Positions 1-7,379 of a stretch of DNA of 8,451 nt are shown here, piece after piece (position 1 is the stretch's first letter; every line of letters begins with the position of its first letter). The notes under the pieces are model-generated. The model did no database searches and was not told the origin of the DNA. It worked only from the letters and a program-made list of their open reading frames with translations. The position numbers were made by a program, and so were the translations under genes. This DNA comes from Bacillota bacterium (GTDB taxonomy: Bacteria > Bacillota > Clostridia > Lachnospirales > Lachnospiraceae): the NCBI GenBank assembly GCA_023415635.1, contig JAEZJV010000038.1:1-8451 (forward strand), written 5' to 3'.

Positions 1-66
1 TATACTGATACTACGTCAAAGCATGGAAAAGATGGTGCTACTCGTTTCTATTCTGATATCAGGTAG
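1..66 (+). CDS. Possible 3' end of an unidentified gene (partial, starts outside window)
   Basis: Frame 1 is open from the window edge to a TAG at 64-66 and reads as 21 residues ending in RFYSDIR. The segment is charged and has a plausible coding composition (KHGKDG followed by an aromatic/charged end). One competing frame is also open to about base 85, so the frame choice is not secure. Short charged tails of this kind occur at the ends of polymorphic-toxin or wall-associated proteins, but the piece is too short to place in any family. If real, it is co-directional with the membrane-anchored gene at 191, after a 124-base gap. No clear terminator with a T-tract follows it. Confidence 0.3.
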   Translation, partial: YTDTTSKHGKDGATRFYSDIR

Positions 67-190
67 TCATTCGGTATCTTGTTAAAATGAAAAGGTTGCC
101 AAGTGGGAATATGTCCGGCGGATTTCCGTATTTCTCAGTCGAGTTTAGATGAATGAACAGAGCAAGTAAGGTATTGAGAGTTGGTGTGCA

Positions 191-1132
191 ATGAAGAGGT
201 TATTGGCGATTGTTATATGTATCTTAATGGTGGGAATCATTGGAGTCATCCTTTATACGTTCGCTCCTGTTAAAATTGAAAAATCCGTCACGGGATTAGT
301 TTATTCGGACGAAAAAAGTCAGCTCTTGAACGAGTCAAAGAATAGAGATAGCCAAAGTCAGAATGACACTGATATGCAGGACCATTGGAAAGTAGTTGAT
401 AAGAAGTTGATTGACATCGATAAAAATGGAGACGAAGACAGTATTGTTTTATATTGGCTTCAAGATGAGAGCACTGTTCCCAAATTGAAAGTGGCAATCA
501 ATGATATGGAAAAGGTTATTGAATTGGACCCATCAAAAGCTTTTCCAGTAAATAGCGTGAAAATCAAGCCGTTTGTAATGCTGGACAACAAACAAAAAGG
601 AATTTTTATCAAGCTAAATTCAGAGGGTGAAAGCGATATCCATGAGAATGAAAATGCACCGCCCTATTGGTTTGACTATAACTTTATCATTCTGGGGTAT
701 GGCAGTGAGGGGATATACACTATTCTTGACGGAATAAACCAGTCTTTTAATAAAGTGGATAACTACGATGTAAAATACAAGGGTGATTATCTTATTCAAT
801 TTACCGACAGAGCTACGGGTTTCGCCGCAGAATACACTGCTACTCTTTATAAGTCGGCTGATGACGGAGAAGAGCGGCTGAGGACTATCAATGATTATCC
901 TTCATCAGGAATTTCCTGCAATTACTTCAATGTCAAGGTTATAGATATAAATTCGGATAGCGTGGACGAAGTGATTTGTTCAAAGTATGTGCCCGGTTTG
1001 TACCATGCAGACTTACTTGGAGTGATCGAGTACACCTATATCTTGAAAAATGGCAAGTATCAATTATCGAAGGAAGTACTAAAGTATGATGGAGAATCAG
1101 GATTATCTGTAGTCAAAGAGATGAATCAGTGA
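191..1132 (+). CDS. Membrane-anchored hypothetical protein with Asp-rich (FG-GAP/VCBS-like) loops
   Basis: The 313-residue product begins MKRLL and has one hydrophobic stretch at about residues 4-26. There is no lipobox cysteine followed by a mature domain, so it is probably a signal anchor or uncleaved signal, with the rest outside the cell. Residues 35-65 are polar and low in complexity, like a linker. Two acidic motifs stand out: DIDKNGDED at 75-83 and DINSDSVDE at 252-260. Both are followed by hydrophobic strands and resemble the calcium-binding loops of FG-GAP/VCBS beta-propeller repeats. Only two copies are visible, too few for a complete propeller. No catalytic motif or named family was recognised. 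The ATG at 191 is chosen because it starts the membrane segment and an in-frame stop lies at 167. The ribosome site is weak (GAGAG at 176-180, 10 bases upstream). No promoter was found in bases 67-190. The role is unknown; an extracellular binding or sensory protein is a guess. Confidence 0.8.
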   Translation: MKRLLAIVICILMVGIIGVILYTFAPVKIEKSVTGLVYSDEKSQLLNESKNRDSQSQNDTDMQDHWKVVDKKLIDIDKNGDEDSIVLYWLQDESTVPKLKVAINDMEKVIELDPSKAFPVNSVKIKPFVMLDNKQKGIFIKLNSEGESDIHENENAPPYWFDYNFIILGYGSEGIYTILDGINQSFNKVDNYDVKYKGDYLIQFTDRATGFAAEYTATLYKSADDGEERLRTINDYPSSGISCNYFNVKVIDINSDSVDEVICSKYVPGLYHADLLGVIEYTYILKNGKYQLSKEVLKYDGESGLSVVKEMNQ

Positions 1133-1257
1133 ACGTATGTCTGGTTGTATCAATGATCGGCAGTAGCTGGATAATCATTCATCTGCTCAAAAGAAGGTCT
1201 ATATCAATACTCGGGTTTAAATAGTATAAATTCTTTAATTACTAAATTGTCGAGACA

Positions 1258-1286
1258 TGTACAATATGGTAATAAAGTTATATAAT
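1258..1286 (+). promoter_or_regulatory. Predicted housekeeping-sigma promoter for the large helicase gene
   Basis: A perfect TATAAT lies at 1281-1286. Exactly 17 bases upstream is TGTACA (1258-1263), which matches 4 of 6 bases of TTGACA. Transcription would start near 1293 and leave a leader of about 65 bases before the ATG at 1359. The surrounding sequence (1200-1300) is very A/T rich, so a chance -10 match is possible, but the spacing is ideal. It implies that the helicase gene is transcribed separately from the gene ending at 1132. The rest of the 1133-1358 gap has a 6-bp AATGAT/ATCATT inverted repeat without a T-tract and no open frame of note. Confidence 0.55.
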
Positions 1287-1343
1287 ATGAGTAATACTGT
1301 TATGTAAACAAGGAAGTTTCATAGAAAGATATTTTTTACTGTG

Positions 1344-1349
1344 AAGGGG
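1344..1349 (+). promoter_or_regulatory. Ribosome binding site that sets the helicase start at ATG 1359
   Basis: AAGGGG sits 9 bases before the ATG at 1359, one mismatch from the AAGGAG core. The GTG at 1341 is an in-frame alternative start 18 bases earlier, but it lies directly against this site and has only a weak AGAAAG-like match of its own at 1323-1328. The ATG is therefore preferred, giving a product that starts MDKKIEIEG. Confidence 0.6.
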
Positions 1350-1358
1350 CCGGTAGCA

Positions 1359-4300
1359 ATGGATAAGAAAATAGAAATTGAAGGATTATATAGTGATGTT
1401 GTTAATTTTGCGATGCAGCAAAACTACGTTCCAATAATAAAAAAACTGGTTGTAAAAAATCTTACTGAGGAAGAGCTTAGAGATATAGATGTTGTAATTA
1501 CAACAGAACCTGACTTTACATATGAGTGGTCAACGCGGATTGAAACAATTCCTGCATTACAATCAATAGAATTAGGTGTTGTTGATATTAAATTATCATC
1601 AAATTTTTTATTTAATCTAACAGAAAAAATGGCAGGAACGATTATTATAAAGGTAAAATGCGGTGATTCTGTATTTGATAATACAATACATAGGATCGAT
1701 ATTTTGGCCTATGATGAATGGAGTGGCACTTCAATTATGCCGGAGGTAGTTTGTGCTTTTATTACTCCTAACCACCCAAAGATTACAGAAATCATAATAA
1801 AATCAAGTCAAATACTGCAGAAGTGGTGCGGAAGCCCATCTTTTACAGGTTACCAGAGTAAGAATCCTAATACGGTAAAAATGCAAATGGCAGCAATATA
1901 CACAGCATTGCAAAAGGAGAACATTACCTATTGTATGCCTCCGGCAAGTTATGAAATCATAGGACAACGTGTGCGCCTTTCTGATAGTGTACTTGAACAA
2001 AAGATGGGTACATGCCTAGATCTTTCAATAACATATGCGAGTTGTCTGGAAGCGGTGGGGCTGAATCCTTTGCTTATTTTTATAAAAGGACATGCCTTTG
2101 TTGGTTGCTGGCTTGAAGATCAATGTTTTGCTGAATGTGTACAAGATGATATTTCCATGATAACAAAGAGAATAGCAGAAGGAATTAATGAGGTTTGTCT
2201 AGTAGAGTGCACTTGCTATGTGGCAGGAAAAACAATACTGTTTGACGATGCGGTTAAAGCGGCAAATAATAACTTATCTGATATTGATCAGTTTGAATTT
2301 CTTATTGACATAAAACGCACTCGTGGTAGTGGTATAAGGCCAATACCACTGCTCAAGAAAACTGATGACGGAAAAGTTACCTGTAGCGAATTAGATTTTG
2401 TTCATAGTGTTAATGATAATATAGGAAAGGCTCCAAAGGAGTTAGACGTATTTGAAAAAATAAATAATGTAGATCATATTGATATAACTCGTCAGCAAAT
2501 ATGGGAACGTAAACTATTAGACTTGAGTTTGCGGAATACCTTGGTAAGTTTTCGTGTTACAAAAAATGCTATTCAACTGATGGTTAGCCAATTAAGTGAA
2601 CTGGAGGATGCATTAGCAGGAGGACAGGAATTTCAAATTATGGCAAGGCCAAAAGATTGGGAAAATACCCCGCGTGATTCCAAAATTTATGCCATAGAAA
2701 ATCAGACTTCGGCTCTGGAGAGCTTAGCTAGAACTGAATTCTCAAACAAAAGGATAAGGACTTTTATAGATGAAAAAGAAATTGCATATCGTATTACCAG
2801 CTTATATCGACAGGCGAAGGTAAGCCTGGAGGAGAATGGAACCAATACTCTTTATTTAGCGTTAGGTTTTTTAAAATGGTATGAGTCAGATGTCAGTGAA
2901 AAGGAAAGATATGCACCTATTGTGCTAATTCCTATCGATATTGTCCGGAAGTCAGCCCAAAAAGGTTATGTCATTCGTGTACGAGATGAAGAACCTCAAA
3001 TGAACATTACATTACTTGAAATGTTGCGCCAGGATTTTGGCTTGACTATAGGTGGCTTAGATCCACTGCCAACGGACGAAAGTGGAATTAACTTGAAAAG
3101 GGTATTTAACACAATTCGCCAAGCAGTCATGGAAAAGTCCAGATGGGATGTTGAAGAATTAGCCTTTATTGGTTTGTTTTCATTTAGCCAATTTATTATG
3201 TGGAATGATATCCGCAATCGTTCAGATGATTTGAAGAAAAATAAAATAGTTGCCAGCTTATTGAGTGGCAAGATGGAGTGGGAGTCAAGCGAAGATTTTC
3301 CATCTCCGGACGCATTGGACGATACCTTTACGCCAATGGATTTAGCAGTACCTATTAGTGCCGATTCATCACAGCTTTCAGCTATTTGCGCGGCGGGCAA
3401 CGGAAATAGCTTCGTTTTACATGGACCTCCGGGAACAGGTAAATCACAGACGATAACAAATATTATTGCAAACACATTATTTCAGGGGAAGTCTGTCTTA
3501 TTTATTGCTGAAAAAATGGCGGCTCTTTCTGTGGTTCAAAAAAGATTAGAGTCAATTGGCCTTGCACCCTTTTGCTTAGAGCTGCATTCTAATAAAGCAA
3601 GGAAGAAGGATGTACTTGAACAGTTAGATAAGGTCCTTGGAATTGGGAAAATTAAAGCACCACAAGAATATACAGATCAAGCAATACGCTTGCATGAGTT
3701 ACGAAAAGAATTAAATAATCTAGTTGAAGCTATCCATAAAAAACGAAACTTTGGATTTTCACTTTATGATGCGGTTATCCGATTTGAACAATACAAAGAC
3801 TATTCCGATTGCGTGAAATTTACACAGGAACAAATAGAAGCGCTTATACCACAAAGATACACGCTTTGGATAGATACGGTTAACCAACTGAAAATTGCAG
3901 CAAAGGAAAGCGGTGGTGTATATAATAATCCGTTAAGTGACTTTGACAACTGTATATATTCTCACGAAATTAAAAGTGAAATAAGTGAGGAATTAAAAGG
4001 TTTTGCAGTGGCAATTCACGGTTTACAAACCATGATTTTTAAACTCAAAGAAATAATAGGTATAAAAGATGTGGAAACCCACCATCAGATTGGTTCTGTT
4101 ATAAAATTAATTGAACTGCTGAATCAAACCGATTTTATACCAGTCAGATTGTTCGAAAATCAGGAACTTAACTTGCTCAAAGAAAAAGTAATAAAAGTTT
4201 GTGAATGTGGAGAAAAACGTGATGAAATTGAGAGAAAGCTGGTCTCAGTTTTTTCTGAGAGCATTTTGACTTTTGATGATGAAAATGCACTTCACAAGTG

Positions 4301-7199
4301 GCGAGTGGCAGAATCAAGCTGGTTTTTATCTAAGATATTAGGACAAGGCAAAGTAGCTAAGTCCCTTAAAATTATTGCAAAAAATCCTAGTGATTTTAAA
4401 AAAGAACAGACTATTTTGTATATCAATCTTGTTTCGGAATACAAAGCAAATGCAAAGATTGTTGAAGAAAATAATGCTCTGTTTAGTGATTTATTTGGAT
4501 TAATTTGGAACAATGGAAGAGCAGATTGGCATGTAATCAGCAAAACGTATAATCAGTCTGTTGAGGCGAATAAGCTGCTTACATCAATAAGTAATCACAA
4601 CACAGAAAGACAAGCTGCTAAGCTTAAATTCATAAATGAAGTACTGTGTGATTTGAGTGAATTTAAGCAGCGTAACGAAAGTGTGCTAAAAGCCATCATT
4701 ACTGAATGGAACAGAATGTCTGACACTATGAAAAGCCTTTCGCAAAAAGCGGGAATAGATTTTAATAAGATTAAAGACAGCGAACATTGGTTAGCTGTTA
4801 TTGCTGAAAAGGTAAATAAGTGGACTGGAAGCTTGGAAGGGCTAAGAAACTGGTGCACCTACCTGAATGTTAGATTAAAGGCAAAGGAAGCAGGATTATC
4901 CAATATTATTGCTGCCTGTGAAAATGGCTTAGCCACCGAAGATAATCTACTACCTATATTCTATCGTGGAGTTTCATTGGCTTGTGCGATTTCTGTTATT
5001 AATAAAGAAAAGTGTCTTTCGGATTTTAATGGTGCAATTTTTGAAAATGAAATTGAAAAGTATAAGAAGACCTGCTCTGATTTTGAAAATATTACAAAGG
5101 AGGAGCTTATTGCAAGATTATCAGCAAAGATTCCCACAATATCAGCAGGCGTTGCAAATTCATCAGAAATGGGGATATTGCAAAAGGCAATCAAAAGTGG
5201 AGGAAGGATGGTATCGATTCGAAAGCTTTTTGACAGTATTCCAAATCTACTTCGAAAGTTATGCCCTTGCATGCTCATGAGCCCTATTTCAGTTGCACAG
5301 TATATAGATCCCCAATATCCTCCATTTGATCTAGTTATATTTGATGAAGCTTCCCAAATGCCTACCTGTGAAGCTGTTGGAGCAATAGCAAGGGGTAAAA
5401 ATTTGATTGTTGTGGGTGATCCTAAACAGTTGCCGCCAACCAGCTTTTTCAGCGCGGACAGAGTGGACGAGGATAACTATGAGAAGGAAGATCTTGAGAG
5501 CATCCTGGACGACTGTTTGGCGATATCAATGCCGCAGCAACACTTGTTATGGCATTATCGTTCCCGCCATGAAAGTTTGATAGCGTTCAGCAATATGCAG
5601 TATTACGAGAATAAGCTGTTTACTTTCCCATCACCAAATGATTTGATTTCTAGTGTCAAATTTATACCTGTGGATGGATATTATGATAGAGGAAAAACAA
5701 AGCAAAACAGAGCCGAGGCAGACGCTGTAATCGCGGAAATAGTAAGAAGGTTGAATGATCCGGTACTCTGCAAACAAAGTATCGGTGTTGTGACATTTAG
5801 TTCAGTACAGCAAAATTTAATTGATGATTTACTGGTTGAGACCTTTGCCAAGAATCCTGAGCTTGAAGAAATCAGCAATCAAGCCTACGAGCCAATCCTT
5901 ATTAAAAATCTTGAGAATGTGCAGGGGGACGAACGAGACGTAATTTTATTCTCCATTGGTTATGGTCCTGATTCAACCGGGAAGATAGCTTTAAACTTTG
6001 GACCAGTCAATAGAGAAGGCGGTTGGAGGAGGCTAAATGTCGCGGTTTCTCGTGCAAGAAAAGAAATGATGGTATTTTCAACTCTGAGCCCTGAACAGAT
6101 TGATTTATCCAAAACAAGGTCACAAGGAGTAGCTGGATTAAAGGCATTTCTTGAGTTTGCACAAAAGGGAAAAAACATTTTACCTGTTAAATTATCAAAT
6201 GTATCATCAGGTAACGACATTTCAGAAAAACTAATTGCTGAGAGAATCAAAGAGTTAGGTTATGAAGTGCATACGAATATTGGCTGTTCTGAGTATAAAA
6301 TTGATATTGGCATTGTTCACCCTAATAAGGAGGGTGAATATGTGTTGGGTATAATGACTGACGGTAAAAACTATAGAGCAGCAAATACTGCAAGGGATAG
6401 AAATATTCTGCAAAATGGCGTATTGAAATCCTTAGGCTGGAACATTCATCGTTTATGGATTTTAGACTGGTGGGAAAATCAGGATAAGGAATTGGAGAAA
6501 ATCCGGGAGGCAGTCGAAGCAGCAATTAAAAAAGAGGAAAAAAATACTGATATTGAGACAATTCAAGTTCCATCAAAACAGATTTACGCTTATGAGAGGA
6601 TAGAACAGGATAACGAAAATACATCGATAGATAAAAATATTAAGTATCTTGTTTGTGCTTTAGATAATGTGAGTGGCGGAGCAGAAGAGTTCTGTTTACC
6701 ACAAAATAATTTGCTCATTCTTTCTCAAATAAAACAAGTTTTAGGCTTAGAAGCTCCCATCAGTAAGAATTTACTATGTAAACGGATTTTAGCAGCCTGG
6801 GGTATCGCTCGAATGGGAACACGCTTAGATAGGAGATTTGAAGAGCTTTTTGCAATTTTGAAGTTAAAGAACACAGTGACAAATAATAATGTTTTCTATT
6901 GGAACTATGAGCAATTACCTGATGAATACACAGTATTTCGTGTGGCTGAAAATGATATAACACGCAGAAATATGGAAGACATAGCTTCTCAGGAAATAGC
7001 AAACGCAATCAAATACATTTTGGAAAGTCAGGTGAGCTTATTAAAATCAGATTTAATCAGGGAAGTGTCTAAGACATTTGGCTTCTCAAGGGGAGGCGCC
7101 CTAATTGAAGAGAGCATTTGCGCGGGCATCAAGGAAGCTGTGAAAAGAAATTATGTGACAATTGATAATGATGCGGATAGAGTTATTATTAAAGATTAA
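1359..7199 (+). CDS. Large Upf1-like SF1 helicase with transglutaminase-like, DUF4011, Vsr-type nuclease and DUF3320 domains; candidate defence protein
   Basis: Residues are numbered from ATG 1359 (1946 residues). About 1-150 form a beta-rich domain ending in LAYDEW (116-121) and AFITPNHP (133-140), sequences I associate with this family. About 150-310 form a transglutaminase-like domain: Cys219 in MGTCLD, His245 in GHAF, and Asp263 or Asp264 as possible third residue. The DUF4011 region starts at WERKLLDLSLRN (382-393) and includes LYLALGFLKWY (498-508). Helicase motifs are complete: Gln672, Walker A GPPGTGKS (689-696), CPCMLMSP (1302-1309), Walker B DEASQ (1329-1333), GDPKQLPP (1353-1360), HYRSRHE (1399-1405), QGDERD (1522-1527) and RLNVAVSRAR (1558-1567). 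About 630 residues, partly helical, separate Walker A from Walker B. A Vsr/MTES_1575-like nuclease follows (about 1615-1725; Glu1623, Asp1649, TDGK 1667-1670, GWNIHRLW from 1693). DUF3320 begins near EAPI (1798) and ends in a winged-helix-like segment from 1895. Known of the family: ATP-driven nucleic-acid translocation coupled to cleavage, often in defence islands. Inferred: a self-contained cytoplasmic anti-phage effector. The frame is uninterrupted. GTG 1341 is the alternative start (1952 residues). Confidence 0.93.
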   Translation: MDKKIEIEGLYSDVVNFAMQQNYVPIIKKLVVKNLTEEELRDIDVVITTEPDFTYEWSTRIETIPALQSIELGVVDIKLSSNFLFNLTEKMAGTIIIKVKCGDSVFDNTIHRIDILAYDEWSGTSIMPEVVCAFITPNHPKITEIIIKSSQILQKWCGSPSFTGYQSKNPNTVKMQMAAIYTALQKENITYCMPPASYEIIGQRVRLSDSVLEQKMGTCLDLSITYASCLEAVGLNPLLIFIKGHAFVGCWLEDQCFAECVQDDISMITKRIAEGINEVCLVECTCYVAGKTILFDDAVKAANNNLSDIDQFEFLIDIKRTRGSGIRPIPLLKKTDDGKVTCSELDFVHSVNDNIGKAPKELDVFEKINNVDHIDITRQQIWERKLLDLSLRNTLVSFRVTKNAIQLMVSQLSELEDALAGGQEFQIMARPKDWENTPRDSKIYAIENQTSALESLARTEFSNKRIRTFIDEKEIAYRITSLYRQAKVSLEENGTNTLYLALGFLKWYESDVSEKERYAPIVLIPIDIVRKSAQKGYVIRVRDEEPQMNITLLEMLRQDFGLTIGGLDPLPTDESGINLKRVFNTIRQAVMEKSRWDVEELAFIGLFSFSQFIMWNDIRNRSDDLKKNKIVASLLSGKMEWESSEDFPSPDALDDTFTPMDLAVPISADSSQLSAICAAGNGNSFVLHGPPGTGKSQTITNIIANTLFQGKSVLFIAEKMAALSVVQKRLESIGLAPFCLELHSNKARKKDVLEQLDKVLGIGKIKAPQEYTDQAIRLHELRKELNNLVEAIHKKRNFGFSLYDAVIRFEQYKDYSDCVKFTQEQIEALIPQRYTLWIDTVNQLKIAAKESGGVYNNPLSDFDNCIYSHEIKSEISEELKGFAVAIHGLQTMIFKLKEIIGIKDVETHHQIGSVIKLIELLNQTDFIPVRLFENQELNLLKEKVIKVCECGEKRDEIERKLVSVFSESILTFDDENALHKWRVAESSWFLSKILGQGKVAKSLKIIAKNPSDFKKEQTILYINLVSEYKANAKIVEENNALFSDLFGLIWNNGRADWHVISKTYNQSVEANKLLTSISNHNTERQAAKLKFINEVLCDLSEFKQRNESVLKAIITEWNRMSDTMKSLSQKAGIDFNKIKDSEHWLAVIAEKVNKWTGSLEGLRNWCTYLNVRLKAKEAGLSNIIAACENGLATEDNLLPIFYRGVSLACAISVINKEKCLSDFNGAIFENEIEKYKKTCSDFENITKEELIARLSAKIPTISAGVANSSEMGILQKAIKSGGRMVSIRKLFDSIPNLLRKLCPCMLMSPISVAQYIDPQYPPFDLVIFDEASQMPTCEAVGAIARGKNLIVVGDPKQLPPTSFFSADRVDEDNYEKEDLESILDDCLAISMPQQHLLWHYRSRHESLIAFSNMQYYENKLFTFPSPNDLISSVKFIPVDGYYDRGKTKQNRAEADAVIAEIVRRLNDPVLCKQSIGVVTFSSVQQNLIDDLLVETFAKNPELEEISNQAYEPILIKNLENVQGDERDVILFSIGYGPDSTGKIALNFGPVNREGGWRRLNVAVSRARKEMMVFSTLSPEQIDLSKTRSQGVAGLKAFLEFAQKGKNILPVKLSNVSSGNDISEKLIAERIKELGYEVHTNIGCSEYKIDIGIVHPNKEGEYVLGIMTDGKNYRAANTARDRNILQNGVLKSLGWNIHRLWILDWWENQDKELEKIREAVEAAIKKEEKNTDIETIQVPSKQIYAYERIEQDNENTSIDKNIKYLVCALDNVSGGAEEFCLPQNNLLILSQIKQVLGLEAPISKNLLCKRILAAWGIARMGTRLDRRFEELFAILKLKNTVTNNNVFYWNYEQLPDEYTVFRVAENDITRRNMEDIASQEIANAIKYILESQVSLLKSDLIREVSKTFGFSRGGALIEESICAGIKEAVKRNYVTIDNDADRVIIKD

Positions 7200-7228
7200 G
7201 CACATAAGGTTCTCATAATTCTTTTCGT

Positions 7229-7260
7229 ATTTCATATATGACATTTTTCATATATGAAAT
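7229..7260. repeat. Perfect 12-bp inverted repeat, 8-base loop
   Basis: ATTTCATATATG (7229-7240) and CATATATGAAAT (7249-7260) are exact reverse complements around an 8-base loop. Each arm contains the self-complementary octamer CATATATG (starts 7233 and 7249), so the same octamer also appears as a direct repeat with a 16-base period. It starts 30 bases after the helicase stop. There is no T-tract directly after it, and the stem is nearly all A/T, so it is a poor intrinsic terminator. It may stabilise the 3' end of the helicase mRNA or bind a dimeric protein. Confidence 0.75.
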
Positions 7261-7298
7261 TGAATAAATGGATCAAATTACTTAATAGTATTAATTGC

Positions 7299-7330
7299 AA
7301 AAATGGGAGGTTGAAAAACCTCCTGTTTTT
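7299..7330. terminator. Bidirectional intrinsic terminator between convergent genes
   Basis: GGAGGTT (7306-7312) pairs perfectly with AACCTCC (7317-7323) around a GAAA tetraloop. The stem extends outward through two G-U wobbles into five A-T pairs, ending in TTTTT at 7326-7330. On the minus strand the mirror-image A-run (7299-7303) supplies the U-tract. It can therefore end the helicase transcript from the left and the nucleotidyltransferase transcript from the right. Confidence 0.85.
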
Positions 7331-7379
7331 GGTATATATAAATATATAAATCTATTATGGAAGGTTATTTATCATTATT

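Noticed and set aside
104..125. Imperfect GGAA...TTCC hairpin around TCCGGCGGA as a terminator for the left-edge gene
   Set aside because: The pairing is interrupted and no T-tract follows.
87..152. 21-codon frame ahead of the membrane-anchored gene
   Set aside because: It is very short, without a convincing ribosome site or recognisable sequence, and other frames there are equally open.
1151..1178. AATGAT/ATCATT inverted repeat after the first gene
   Set aside because: It is a 6-bp A/T-rich stem with a 16-base loop and no T-run; chance is likely and it would not terminate transcription.
2996..3475. 159-residue open frame on the minus strand inside the helicase gene
   Set aside because: It lies opposite the Walker A region of a clearly real gene, has no ribosome site of note, and its sequence reads as the reverse shadow of conserved helicase codons.
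4961..5280. Overlapping open frames on both strands, about 105 residues each, inside the helicase insertion
   Set aside because: Both are out-of-frame shadows of the helicase gene, which is continuous through this region; neither product resembles a known family.
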